NCBI GenBank assembly: GCA_947492525.1 | Contig: CANLNQ010000039.1 | Span: forward strand, 1-51,029 | Reading direction: 5' to 3' | Origin: an uncultured Granulosicoccus sp. | GTDB lineage: Bacteria > Pseudomonadota > Gammaproteobacteria > Granulosicoccales > Granulosicoccaceae | Length of the DNA: 51,029 nucleotides | Shown: piece after piece, positions 33,501-41,240 of the stretch | Layout of the letters: every line of letters begins with the position of its first letter | How positions within the stretch are numbered: position 1 is the stretch's first letter | Notes under the pieces: model-generated | Database searches by the model: none | What the model saw: only the letters and a program-made list of their open reading frames with translations | Told to the model about the DNA's origin: nothing | Program-made: the position numbers and the translations under genes

Positions 33501-35732
33501 GGTTTCCACGGGCACATTGACCGAGAAACCGGCATCGGTCTTCATCGACCATCGCAGATGAGACTGTTCCGTATTATTCCAGCCCGCTCCACTGCCATCG
33601 TTGTTGCCGATCAGATAAGCGTTCGCCTGACCGTTTCCGGAAAGCTCGATGACCCGGCTGTTGCGATCATCGTCCTGGACATTGGCCACCACTGCGCCGC
33701 CGGGCGTGTTGTCGGTGATGCGCCAGCGACTGATGGAGGAATCTTCGGCATCCTCATAGACCGGCTCCTCGTTTCCACCGTCGTCGCTACCGATGAACAT
33801 CTGGATATCATCGACCCGGAAACTGCCACGGAACTGCACGCCGTGAACGGCAATCAGTTCGTTATCCGGTTGAAATGCCGCCAGATCCTCGTACACATTG
33901 CGGGTGAATGTCTGCCAGTTACCATCATAGGCACCGCTACCCAGGCCAAAGCGCAGGCTGGACGCACTGTCGCTGCCCCGATCGGTGCTGTATTGATCAT
34001 AGATGAGATAACGCAGCCCATCCGCCGTTTCCAGTTGTATATAGACCGAAAAACCGCCGTCGGTCTGCATCGACCATCGCAGGTGAGTCTGGTGTGAGTT
34101 GTTCCACCCGGGGGCCTGACTGTTGTGGTGTCCGATGACAAAGGAATTCTGCTGGTCGGTACCGCTGAGATCGATGACTCGGCTACCGCGATCTGCATCC
34201 ACGATATTCTCGATCGTGGCACCAGACGGCGACGCATCCGCGATACGCCATCGGCTCGTTTCCGAGTCCTCACCATCTTCGTAGATCGTGGGAGCGGAAC
34301 CGTCCTGGACCGTCAAGGTTGCCGTGGCGCTGTCGGACAATCCAGCATCATCGGTCACGGTCAGCTGGTAGGTGAAACTGCCCGTGGACGCGGCGGTGAC
34401 GCTCAGTTGCGATTCCGTGCCCAGAACCGTTCCCGACTCATCTGTCCACTGATAGGCCACGATGGCGGAATCGTCAGTACTGCCTGAACCGTCCAGGATG
34501 ACGGTATCGCCGATCAACAGTGATTGACCACCTCCGGTGACCTGCGCTTCGGGGGCGACAGCCACGACCTCTGCAGCTTCTGACAGACGGATGTTGTCCA
34601 GCCTCAGGCTTCCTCGAACCAGCATGCCGTGCACGGCGATCAAGGTATTGCCGGGCTCGCCCACGGCCAGATCTGCTGCCAGATCGCGACGGTAGCTGTG
34701 CCACTGTCCATCCTTTGAAGCGCTGCCAAGACCAAAACCGATATTGCGACCGTTGGACGCCAGCAAGCTGTCCGAGTTGCTGTTCGAGTAGATCAGGTAG
34801 CGCCAACCATTGGCGGTATCCACGCGTACGTAGACCTGATAGTTTTCGGAGACTCGCATGTCCCAGTCGAGCAGAAATTCGGACTGGTTGTTCCAGCCAT
34901 CCACGGTGTCCAGCCCGCCCAGCTGATAACCGTTGGTACGGCCTGCTCCGTTGAGCTCATACACCTGGCTGCCGGTCAGTTCGTCGGTGACCACGGAAAT
35001 CGTGGCACCCGCGGGATTACTGTCAAACACTTTCCAGCCAGCAGTGGAGCCGTCTTCTGCCGTGGCATCAACGACACTGCTCACCGGTGGCAGCACCGTC
35101 TGGTTGACCGCCTCGCTGGCAAGCGTCACATCGTCCAGACGCATGGAACCGCGTACCAGAAATCCATTGACCGCCAGCAAGGTGTTGTCAGGCTGGGCGT
35201 TGGTCAGGTCGCGCGCCAGATCACGGCTGAAGACGCGCCAGGTACCATCCTTGGAACTGCTGCCGAGACCGTAGCGGATGTATCGGCCAGTCGAATTGGC
35301 CAGAGCGTCGCTGTTGCTGTTCGAATAGGTCAGATACCGCCAGCCTTCCGTGGTATCGACGCGTATATAGAGGGTATAGGCCTCGGTGACTTGCATCCGC
35401 CAGTTGGCGTGAAATTCAGCCGTATTGTTCCAGCCGTTGCTACTGTTGGTGCCGCCGAGCATGTAGCCGTTGGTGCGACCCGCTCCCCGAGTCTCGACGA
35501 CCTGGCTTTCCAGAATGTCATCGAATTCGGTGATAATTTCGGCACCTGCAGGCGATTGATCGAAGACTCGCCACCCCTCGGTACCACTTTCTGCATCCGA
35601 ATAAACCGTGGCGAACGCCGGGGATACCAGACAGGACAGGAGCATGGCGGCCGCCAGGCATCCTCTTCGAAGCCTGTCACGCAGCGAGTCCGCGGGCTTT
35701 GGCGGTTGCGATTGATGGGCAAGACTCGGCAT
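30570..35732 (-). CDS. Large exported DUF1800 protein with four repeated beta-sandwich-like domains and PKD domains
   Basis: A 1720-residue protein with a signal peptide (hydrophobic 25-41). Domains in order: two copies of an unrecognised ~165-residue unit (45-206, 222-385), a PKD-like domain (392-477), two more copies of the unit (483-648, 657-823), four PKD-like domains (828-912, 917-1002, 1009-1092, 1098-1193), then DUF1800 (about 1197-1720, starting AEEAARLLAQATFGTS). The units share GWNN, RYLIY, GLGS and a final RGSxRLDD motif. The beta-rich, Gly/Asn/Trp pattern suggests carbohydrate or ligand binding (inference). AGGAG lies 8 bases before the ATG. Paired with DUF1501 downstream; family function unknown. 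PKD domains suggest a cell-surface or extracellular role. Confidence 0.88.
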   Translation of the reverse strand: MPSLAHQSQPPKPADSLRDRLRRGCLAAAMLLSCLVSPAFATVYSDAESGTEGWRVFDQSPAGAEIITEFDDILESQVVETRGAGRTNGYMLGGTNSSNGWNNTAEFHANWRMQVTEAYTLYIRVDTTEGWRYLTYSNSNSDALANSTGRYIRYGLGSSSKDGTWRVFSRDLARDLTNAQPDNTLLAVNGFLVRGSMRLDDVTLASEAVNQTVLPPVSSVVDATAEDGSTAGWKVFDSNPAGATISVVTDELTGSQVYELNGAGRTNGYQLGGLDTVDGWNNQSEFLLDWDMRVSENYQVYVRVDTANGWRYLIYSNSNSDSLLASNGRNIGFGLGSASKDGQWHSYRRDLAADLAVGEPGNTLIAVHGMLVRGSLRLDNIRLSEAAEVVAVAPEAQVTGGGQSLLIGDTVILDGSGSTDDSAIVAYQWTDESGTVLGTESQLSVTAASTGSFTYQLTVTDDAGLSDSATATLTVQDGSAPTIYEDGEDSETSRWRIADASPSGATIENIVDADRGSRVIDLSGTDQQNSFVIGHHNSQAPGWNNSHQTHLRWSMQTDGGFSVYIQLETADGLRYLIYDQYSTDRGSDSASSLRFGLGSGAYDGNWQTFTRNVYEDLAAFQPDNELIAVHGVQFRGSFRVDDIQMFIGSDDGGNEEPVYEDAEDSSISRWRITDNTPGGAVVANVQDDDRNSRVIELSGNGQANAYLIGNNDGSGAGWNNTEQSHLRWSMKTDAGFSVNVPVETTQGFRYLIYDQYNGNRGDSTSSNLRYGLGSGAYDNTWQTFTRNVRQDLAALQPDNELIAVHGVQFRGDFRVDDIRMLTVTDALPVATLSASPLQGDGPLQASFDASESSDDNGIVSYSFDFGDGSEPVSGEQDEAAHVYPLAGSYAAVLTVTDTAGQQSTDQVTIEVMQDSQAPVASLVASVAEGAAPLTTVLDASASTDNQSIVAYAWEFGDGAVQQGEDLVSVSHDYAEAGEYTARVTVSDASGNQASASVVIMVEAAPVDNPPVAQFSVVSPIEGSTVSFVNASTDDGEIASVLWNFGDATETGQSDQDSPSYSYSSVGDYTVTLTVVDDAGQMDTATQVITISELDAEVEPLMASITASSVSGEAPFDVTLDASASAGGQGEHVYQWLVSPLDDSGEPLEEGSISAQGVILETQLTDAGQYAVTLTVRDELETESVATLMLSVTVTDPGTGVTAEEAARLLAQATFGTSSESIARVQSLGLEGWIDEQLSLPMGAPHLDFVLANSNGSRQEPRHEVWWRDVVDGEDQLRQRVAFALSQIFVVSDQGYTLGNAQYGVTHYYDQLREGAFGNYRDLLETITLSPVMGVYLSMLQNQRGEMLGNTRADENFAREVLQLFSIGLYELNIDGTQKTSGGKPIHTYTQEQIEEYSRVYTGWNFGGATDWTLAAINSRADKIAPMQAWQEYHDQGAKTLLGGVTLPAGQTAEQDLQMALDTIASHANVAPFISKQLIQKLVTSNPTPAYVARVSRVFNDNGQGVRGDLGAVVKAILLDDEARYGHLNVQDFGKLREPILRLSHLWRAFDVHVGLQSVDGVYNTASPHLKDLDSVGGQAVLKSPSVFNFFHPDYSPLGPIYSRGKVAPEAEIYTEDKILLLTNRIDRQIQYEHDDGDSNARKSSYINLAEERALAAVSTDALLDRLDLLLLSGSMSDGLRNILIDHIESLPSADTKDGQSRRVRDALSLIMASPDYLVQM

Positions 35733-36275
35733 CCTGAACGCTCCTGATCAAGGTTTCTTGGCGGAAAAGGCCTGAGCGTCAGGTACGACGGAAACGTGAC
35801 GCAGCGGAAGTGTAACCTTGAATTGTTACCGATGAAAGTACCGAGAGGTCGTTTGACAGGGACTCGTGCTGGCCGCAATGAAACACAGTGCAGAAAACAG
35901 CGCAAAAACTGTATTGTGTTGCGCCTTGGCTCCGTCTGGATTGCGTGACGCCTTGGCGTCGTGATGCCAGGACTTGCATCGCCAATGATATCGATCGATG
36001 CCGAGCAGATTCACGCGATTATGGGAAACGCCAGCAGCCAGGAGCAATCACTCAATACAACTGCGGTTGTCGTCGAGTCGCAGCGATTTTCCGAGTCGGG
36101 AATGGATGGCGTGGGTCACAGCGATTGCTGCCAGGCCGGGGACGATCGTCGCATGATCTCAGCGATTTCTGCCGAAGGCGCATCGACACGGGGCCGAGCA
36201 GCTTGTTGCCGGGAGACACAGGCTTTGGTCGGATCTGGATGATCCTGCCCTGCGTGCTTCCACGCAGTGGGCAAG
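35733..36275. other. 543-base intergenic region upstream of the DUF1800 operon
   Basis: I see no gene here. It probably carries the DUF1800 promoter and leader, but no convincing -35/-10 pair stands out. A GTAAC/GTTAC inverted repeat with 8 bases between lies at about 35811-35828, and a GACGCC/GGCGTC hairpin at about 35947-35960. Neither can be assigned. Confidence 0.5.
36247..36272 (-). terminator. Hairpin after tRNA-Ser
   Basis: Stem CTGCGTG / CACGCAG with a 4-base loop, extended by GCCC/GGGC, four bases past the tRNA 3' end. No T-tract follows; a likely 3' border of the tRNA transcript. Confidence 0.45.
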
Positions 36276-36367
36276 TGGCGGAGAGAGAGGGATTCGAACC
36301 CTCGATACGAGTTACCCCGTATACCAACTTTCCAGGCTGGCGCCTTCGACCACTCGGCCACCTCTCC
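36276..36367 (-). tRNA. tRNA-Ser (GGA anticodon)
   Basis: Minus strand begins GGAGAGGTGGCCGAGTGGT and ends GCCA with an encoded CCA. The acceptor stem GGAGAGG pairs with TCTCTCC. The anticodon loop reads CCTGGAAAG (anticodon GGA, decoding UCC/UCU). A long variable arm (ACGGGGTAACTCGT) marks it as a class II serine tRNA. The T-loop GGTTCGAATCC is intact. Ninety-two nucleotides. Confidence 0.97.
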
Positions 36368-36428
36368 GTACTGCTTGCCTGTTCGACCAGTTGATCCTCA
36401 ACCCGTCGAGCGCCGTAGTTTACCCTGT

Positions 36429-36764
36429 TTATGCGTCTGGTGTACGCCCGGGAGTATAAATTGGTGAAGGAAATTGAGTGACGTTACCCTTCAACTCGAC
36501 AACTTTCGCCACGCCGCGTTTTTCCACCTCATCGATTCTGATGATGGAATGCATCGGAATGATGGTCTGAGTCACGCCTTCGAACTCGGTCTTGAGCTTT
36601 TCCTCGCCCGGATCGACTACCACGGTCTTGTTGGTATCGAACACCAGTTGCTCGACCACCACGAAACCGTACAGATCCCCCTGATAGACCTCACGGGCGT
36701 AGATTTCATACACCTTGTCCTGGCTGATGAAACGCACCCGGTAAAGAACCTTGTCTTCTGTCAT
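36429..36764 (-). CDS. DUF1820 family protein
   Basis: A 111-residue protein matching a small gammaproteobacterial family of unknown function. It starts MTEDKVLYRVRFISQDKVYEIYAREVYQGDLYGFVVVEQL and ends with a region rich in Gly, Pro and Thr. No signal peptide or membrane segment. The ATG overlaps the rluB stop by four bases (36761-36764), so the two are translated together; this pairing suggests, weakly, a link to RNA modification. Confidence 0.85.
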   Translation of the reverse strand: MTEDKVLYRVRFISQDKVYEIYAREVYQGDLYGFVVVEQLVFDTNKTVVVDPGEEKLKTEFEGVTQTIIPMHSIIRIDEVEKRGVAKVVELKGNVTQFPSPIYTPGRTPDA

Positions 36765-37582
36765 TTACGGCTTCTTTGCTGTGCCTTGCGGCGATGTCTG
36801 GGGTGAACGGGAATGATGCGAAGCTTGGCGGGCGGCCGAGGCTCGAGCCCGGCTGCCTTGGCAATGTCTTCTATGTCCTTGGGTGGCAGTTCGAATACCT
36901 TGCCGCGCGCCAGCCAACGTGGCAGCGTCACCGGTCCGAAGCGAGTTCGAATCAGTCGGCTGACCTGCATGTCCTGAGATTCCCAGAGACGCCGAACCAT
37001 GCGATTGCGACCTTCCTTGAGCGAGACACGAAACCATTGATTGGCATTTTCGGTATCGGCCTCGGCAACAATCTTCTCGAACCTTGCCGGACCGTCTTCC
37101 AGTTCGACACCCGTGGCCAGCCTTTCCAGAATCTCGGGGCTGACACGGCCGTTGACGCGAACGGCATACTGACGCTCGAATTCCGAAGACGGATGCATCA
37201 GCGCATTGGCCAGCTCGCCGTCGTTGGTCAACAGGAGCAAACCCAGCGTATTGATATCGAGTCTGCCCACGGCAATCCAGCGCCCATGATGCAAGCGCGG
37301 CAACCGGTCGAACACCGTGCGGCGACCTTCCGGATCGTCGCGTGTCGTGACCTCGCCAAGAGGCTTGTGGTACACGATGACCCGACGCAGATCCTGATCA
37401 TCGGTAACGACCTTGTAGAATCGCCCCTTGACCACCAGATCGTCGTTGAGATCAGCACGGTCGCCCAGCTTGGCCACCTGCCCATTGATCTTGATTTCGC
37501 CAGCCGCAATCCAGGTTTCCAGCTCGCGCCGTGATCCCAGACCGGTATTGGCCAGTATTTTTTGTAATCGTTCTGCCATCAT
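36761..37582 (-). CDS. rluB: 23S rRNA pseudouridine synthase RluB
   Basis: RsuA-family pseudouridine synthase that in E. coli modifies U2605 of 23S rRNA. It has an N-terminal S4 RNA-binding domain (ERLQKILANTGLGSRRELETWIAAGEIKINGQ), then the catalytic motif GRLDINTLGLLLLTNDG with Asp109. RluB is distinguished from RluF/RsuA only by overall similarity, so the specific target is likely but not certain. The tail is basic (HPRHRRKAQQRSRK). It diverges from moaB with a 47-base gap. Confidence 0.92.
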   Translation of the reverse strand: MMAERLQKILANTGLGSRRELETWIAAGEIKINGQVAKLGDRADLNDDLVVKGRFYKVVTDDQDLRRVIVYHKPLGEVTTRDDPEGRRTVFDRLPRLHHGRWIAVGRLDINTLGLLLLTNDGELANALMHPSSEFERQYAVRVNGRVSPEILERLATGVELEDGPARFEKIVAEADTENANQWFRVSLKEGRNRMVRRLWESQDMQVSRLIRTRFGPVTLPRWLARGKVFELPPKDIEDIAKAAGLEPRPPAKLRIIPVHPRHRRKAQQRSRK

Positions 37583-37629
37583 CGAAGTCTAACAGGCGCG
37601 AGCCCTCGTCATGTTGAATATGCATCACT

Positions 37630-38157
37630 ATGAGCAATACTAATTTCAGTAAATTCAAGCCGCTTAACATTGCGGTGCTGACCATCTCCGACACCCGCAC
37701 GGAGGAAGAAGACGTATCGGGCAAGAAACTCGTGACGGCGTTGACCGAGTCCGGCCACCAGCACTACGAAAAGGCATTGGTGCGTGACGATAAATACGCC
37801 ATCCGTGCCGTCGTTTCCCGCTGGATTGCAGACCCGGAAGTCGATGTCGTGCTGACCACCGGCGGTACCGGCATCACCGGCCGCGACGGCACCCCGGAGG
37901 CCATCAAGCCTCTGATGGATAAAGAGATCGAAGGCTTTGGAGAGATGTTCCGGGTACTCTCCTACGACGACATCAAGACATCCACCCTGCAATCACGCAC
38001 GGTGGCTGGCGTCGCCAATGCCACCTATCTGTTCGTGCTGCCCGGCTCCAGCAGCGCCTGCATGACCGCCTGGGAAAAGCTGATCTCGCACCAACTGGAC
38101 GCTCGCACCAGGCCATGCAACCTTGTCCAGCTGATGCCACGGCTCAACGAGGTCTAG
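37630..38157 (+). CDS. moaB: Molybdenum cofactor biosynthesis protein B
   Basis: MoaB/Mog-type protein of the molybdenum cofactor pathway (molybdopterin adenylation or a related step). The core motif [17 protein letters not shown] is present, with [15 protein letters not shown] at the N-terminus and the pterin-binding [16 protein letters not shown] near the end. The 175-residue length is normal for MoaB. No other moa gene is adjacent. Confidence 0.92.
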   Translation: MSNTNFSKFKPLNIAVLTISDTRTEEEDVSGKKLVTALTESGHQHYEKALVRDDKYAIRAVVSRWIADPEVDVVLTTGGTGITGRDGTPEAIKPLMDKEIEGFGEMFRVLSYDDIKTSTLQSRTVAGVANATYLFVLPGSSSACMTAWEKLISHQLDARTRPCNLVQLMPRLNEV

Positions 38158-38240
38158 CAGGCGGCAGGAACAACGGTACGGGTATTACCGGGCACGGCGG
38201 TACATTGGATTGAAACGAGCCGTGGAGTCACGGTGCAGAC

Positions 38241-38402
38241 CGCGGTTATCTGCCACGGAGCAGACCGCGGTCACGTGCCATGGACACCTGCCTCGGGAAT
38301 TTGCCTCGGGCATCTGTATCGTTTATCTACCTCGGGAATTTGCCTCGGTCACCTGCCTCGGGCATCTGTTTCGGACATCTGCCGTAGTTCTGCCGTAGAT
38401 CT
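38241..38402. repeat. Degenerate ~13-bp repeat array after moaB
   Basis: Between the convergent moaB and djlA stops lie at least seven imperfect copies of a 13-bp unit close to GCATCTGCCTCGG (for example GAATTTGCCTCGG twice, TCACCTGCCTCGG, GCATCTGTTTCGG). More diverged copies extend to the left (CGGTTATCTGCCACGG). Looks like an old array that has decayed by point changes. Confidence 0.7.
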
Positions 38403-38422
38403 ACGCACCAGGCCCGCTGGCC

Positions 38423-39295
38423 CTACCAGCCCTTGCTTTCCTTGATCCGTTCGTAGGCCTTCTGGATATGCTGGGTCTTGTCGGTTGCCAGCTTGATCAT
38501 TTCATCCGGCAAACCCTTGGATACCAGCTTGTCCGGATGGTGCTGGCTCATGAGCCGTCGATAGGCACGTTTCACGGATGCCTTGTCATCGGATGATTTC
38601 ACACCCAGAACCTGGCAGGCATCTTCCAGGCTCATGCGTTCGACACCCGGGGAACTACGCCGGCTGCGTCCCTGTGAACCGGGACCCGTGCCGCGCCCTG
38701 CCCCATACCCTCGGCCGGTACCCGCTGATTGATCGGCACCCATGCTGAAACGCACCAGCATCTCCAGCTGCCTGAAGGTGTACTCCGAAAAACCTAGGAT
38801 TCCGGCAACCTTCATCAGTGCCTCTTCCTCTTCAGGCGCCATGACGCCATCGGCCAGCGATGCCTGGATGAGAATCTCCACGAACATGCGATAGAGGCTG
38901 GTTCGACGCTGGCACTCCTGACGGAACTGCAGGACCAGCGCTTCGACATCAAAGCCTTCCTGTTTGCCTTCGTTGAACAGCTTGATGGCAGCAGCGCGCA
39001 GTTCGGCATCCAGATTCATGCGCGACATCAGGGCTTCGGCCAGGGCAATCTCGGACTTGTCTACCTTGCCATCGGCCTTGGCGATATAGCCCATGACCGA
39101 GAAAGTGGCGGTGAAGAAAGCCATCTTGATACGCTCGGCATCTCCCGGAGGCAGGTCTTCGTCAGGCATATCATGCGAGAGCTGCAGGTTCATGCCCTTG
39201 TCGAAGGTATGGCCCAGCGCAGCACCCAGCACGGCCCCCAAAGGCCCGCCAATCATGAAACCGAACGTGCCGCCCAGCAGTTTTCCCCACACCAT
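38423..39295 (-). CDS. djlA: Co-chaperone DjlA (TerB and DnaJ domains)
   Basis: Membrane-anchored DnaJ-like co-chaperone of DnaK. I use the ATG at 39295 (MVWGKLLGG...), which gives the typical glycine-rich N-terminal membrane segment (LLGGTFGFMIGGPLGAVLGAALG). A TerB-like domain (about 50-175, with VMGYIAKADGKVDKSEI) follows, then a Gly/Ser/Arg-rich linker and a J domain with the HPD motif (SQHHPDKLVSKG). About 290 residues. The longer open frame (to 39352) is not needed. truD lies upstream on the same strand, 102 bases away. Confidence 0.93.
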   Translation of the reverse strand: MVWGKLLGGTFGFMIGGPLGAVLGAALGHTFDKGMNLQLSHDMPDEDLPPGDAERIKMAFFTATFSVMGYIAKADGKVDKSEIALAEALMSRMNLDAELRAAAIKLFNEGKQEGFDVEALVLQFRQECQRRTSLYRMFVEILIQASLADGVMAPEEEEALMKVAGILGFSEYTFRQLEMLVRFSMGADQSAGTGRGYGAGRGTGPGSQGRSRRSSPGVERMSLEDACQVLGVKSSDDKASVKRAYRRLMSQHHPDKLVSKGLPDEMIKLATDKTQHIQKAYERIKESKGW

Positions 39296-39397
39296 TACAC
39301 TACAACCTCGATTTTGAACCGGCCTCGACCTGCGGTCGGACCATGAAAGCACCCGCTTCTCAGGCGGAACCGTACAACATCTGTCCGCGCAGCGGGA

Positions 39398-40504
39398 CTA
39401 TCGTTCCGGTTCTGCACACAGACCCAATTCCCGGAGCAAGGTGGTGGCAAAAACGCCCGGCGACAAGTGGAAACTCAATTGCAAGGTTCGCGGGTCGAGC
39501 CATTCATGCCTCAGATCCGTTGCACAGGCGCGCAAGGCGCGCCGCTCCTGAGGCAGGCCGGCGCGCTCAAGACCTGCGCACAGATCGGCTTCATCGCTCA
39601 GAACGGCGGCTTCGAACTCCTCACAGGCAGACTTGGCCAATGCGCGGCCACGGCCCCACCAGGGCGCACTGGGATGAATATCGAAGCTGCTCAGACGCGC
39701 AGCCAGTTCATCGGGAGCATCGTTTGCAGAATCGAAGAAGCTGCGACTACCAGCAAGCGCCGCTGGTTCTCCCTCGAGCAACTGCTGCCAGCTACCGTTC
39801 TCCACCCTCGCCGCGCACACGCGATTGAACAACTCACTACGAGCAGCAGACAACCACAGACTGCGCTGTTGCCGAGAGGTGCGTTTTTTCGGCTGGCGAA
39901 ACCACTGGCGAGCACGCACCAGATTCTGCCCTCCACGTCCGAAGCGCTGCGGGCCGATGTAATTTGGAAAACCACAGTGTTGGAGCTGCGCGAGCCGCTG
40001 CTCCACCTGCGACGCCAGAGTGTCGTCGTCGAGTGGCGGCATGGCCTCAACGTCCCGCAACAGGATGACAAAGGCATTGGCCTTGTGTGTGCCCCGACGC
40101 AGCTTGCGCGAGTGGCGGGCACTGTGCAGTAGTCGCAACTGCTTGGTACTGGCGGCTTCTGTCGTATCGACCGCTGACGCCTGTTGCTCATTGAAGGCCT
40201 GCATTGCCTGCTCGAGCGTATCGATCGGCATCGGCGAACGCACGGTGAACCACTGAGTTGTCACGGCATGACGATCCTTCATGCCCGACAGGCCGATATC
40301 AGCCGAATTCACCGAGAATGCCTTCTCCAGCAGGCTGACGACCTCATCGGTGTTCGTTGCGGTCTTTTCGATGTGCAGCAACCAGTGCTCACCGGCACCG
40401 TCCGCGTCGATACCCAGCACTTCGTCAACTCGGAAGTCAGGGGCATGCACCTTGTATGAGGCAGAAAACAGAGCAGGCCCCAGAGCGGCAGGTGTAGCAG
40501 TCAT
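39398..40504 (-). CDS. truD: tRNA pseudouridine(13) synthase TruD
   Basis: Makes pseudouridine 13 in tRNA-Glu. From ATG 40504 the protein has 368 residues with the catalytic Asp77 in GLSGMKDRHAVTTQWF (Asp80 in E. coli), the NAFVILLRDV strand and the NYIGPQRFGRGGQN motif of the insertion domain. The open frame extends to 40735 but that part overlaps the divergent glpE gene and has no homology that I recognise. Confidence 0.95.
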   Translation of the reverse strand: MTATPAALGPALFSASYKVHAPDFRVDEVLGIDADGAGEHWLLHIEKTATNTDEVVSLLEKAFSVNSADIGLSGMKDRHAVTTQWFTVRSPMPIDTLEQAMQAFNEQQASAVDTTEAASTKQLRLLHSARHSRKLRRGTHKANAFVILLRDVEAMPPLDDDTLASQVEQRLAQLQHCGFPNYIGPQRFGRGGQNLVRARQWFRQPKKRTSRQQRSLWLSAARSELFNRVCAARVENGSWQQLLEGEPAALAGSRSFFDSANDAPDELAARLSSFDIHPSAPWWGRGRALAKSACEEFEAAVLSDEADLCAGLERAGLPQERRALRACATDLRHEWLDPRTLQLSFHLSPGVFATTLLRELGLCAEPER

Positions 40505-40609
40505 GAATGGACAGGTTTCCGACAGAGATTTGTGAAAGCGGGTATGCCGGTGATCGGCGCAGTTGGATAGTACAATGCGCAACGGATTCATATGGGAAAC
40601 AGTAGATAC

Positions 40610-40933
40610 ATGTCTCAATACGCTCGCCTGTCGGTCGACGACGCACACCAGATGATGTTGGACCGCGAGGTCAATGTCATCGACATCCGTGACGCCGACA
40701 GCTTCCGCGTGGGGCATATCACTGATGCCGTGCACATGGACAATGGCAGCATTCAGTCATTCATCGAGGATACCGATCAGGATATCCCGCTGATCGTGTG
40801 TTGTTACCACGGCAACATGAGCCAGAGCGCCGGAGCCTACCTCGCTGAGAAAGGCTTTGCTCAGGTCTTCAGCCTTGACGGCGGTTATGAAGAGTGGTCT
40901 GCCAGATTTCCGGATGATTGCGAGCCGGATTGA
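40610..40933 (+). CDS. glpE: Thiosulfate sulfurtransferase GlpE
   Basis: Single-domain rhodanese, about 107 residues. Active loop CYHGNMSQS with Cys65 (Cys65 in E. coli GlpE as well), preceded by the NVIDIRDADSFRVGHI motif and followed by LDGGYEEW. Two starts are close: ATG 40592 and ATG 40610; GGGAAA lies before the second. It diverges from truD. The second rhodanese of the window. Confidence 0.92.
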   Translation: MSQYARLSVDDAHQMMLDREVNVIDIRDADSFRVGHITDAVHMDNGSIQSFIEDTDQDIPLIVCCYHGNMSQSAGAYLAEKGFAQVFSLDGGYEEWSARFPDDCEPD

Positions 40934-41240
40934 GGCTGGCACACGACACACAAGCAAGGCCACGCCCTTCTGTAATTTTTACAAAGTGCGTCATTGGTTG
41001 AACTCCGACACCAGCCCGACTGACACACTAGAATCAGCCAGGGAATCGAGATTACAAAGCGTTGGATTCATCACAGAACCAGCCCGGCAACGGCACCTTG
41101 CGCCGTGAAAGCACGGCTCTTGCATTTGCCTACCGCAGGCAATTCAGCGTTCGCCAGACGTGCCAGATCGACGCCTGTTGTTCAATTCCATTGGAACGTG
41201 CCGGCTGGCAATCGGACTCACCGCCGGTAATCCTTTCTCC
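40934..41240. other. 307-base region upstream of tamA
   Basis: No gene seen. It presumably carries the tamAB promoter; a -10-like TAGAAT lies at 41029-41034 but no well-placed -35 accompanies it. A short TGTAA/TTACA inverted repeat lies near 40971-40983. Confidence 0.5.

Noticed and set aside
40505..40735. 77-codon extension of truD
   Set aside because: Overlaps the divergent glpE gene and adds residues unlike TruD.
41000..41034. Sigma-E or sigma-70 promoter for tamA
   Set aside because: GAACTC has no matching -10 at proper spacing, and TAGAAT at 41029 has no -35; not enough to call.
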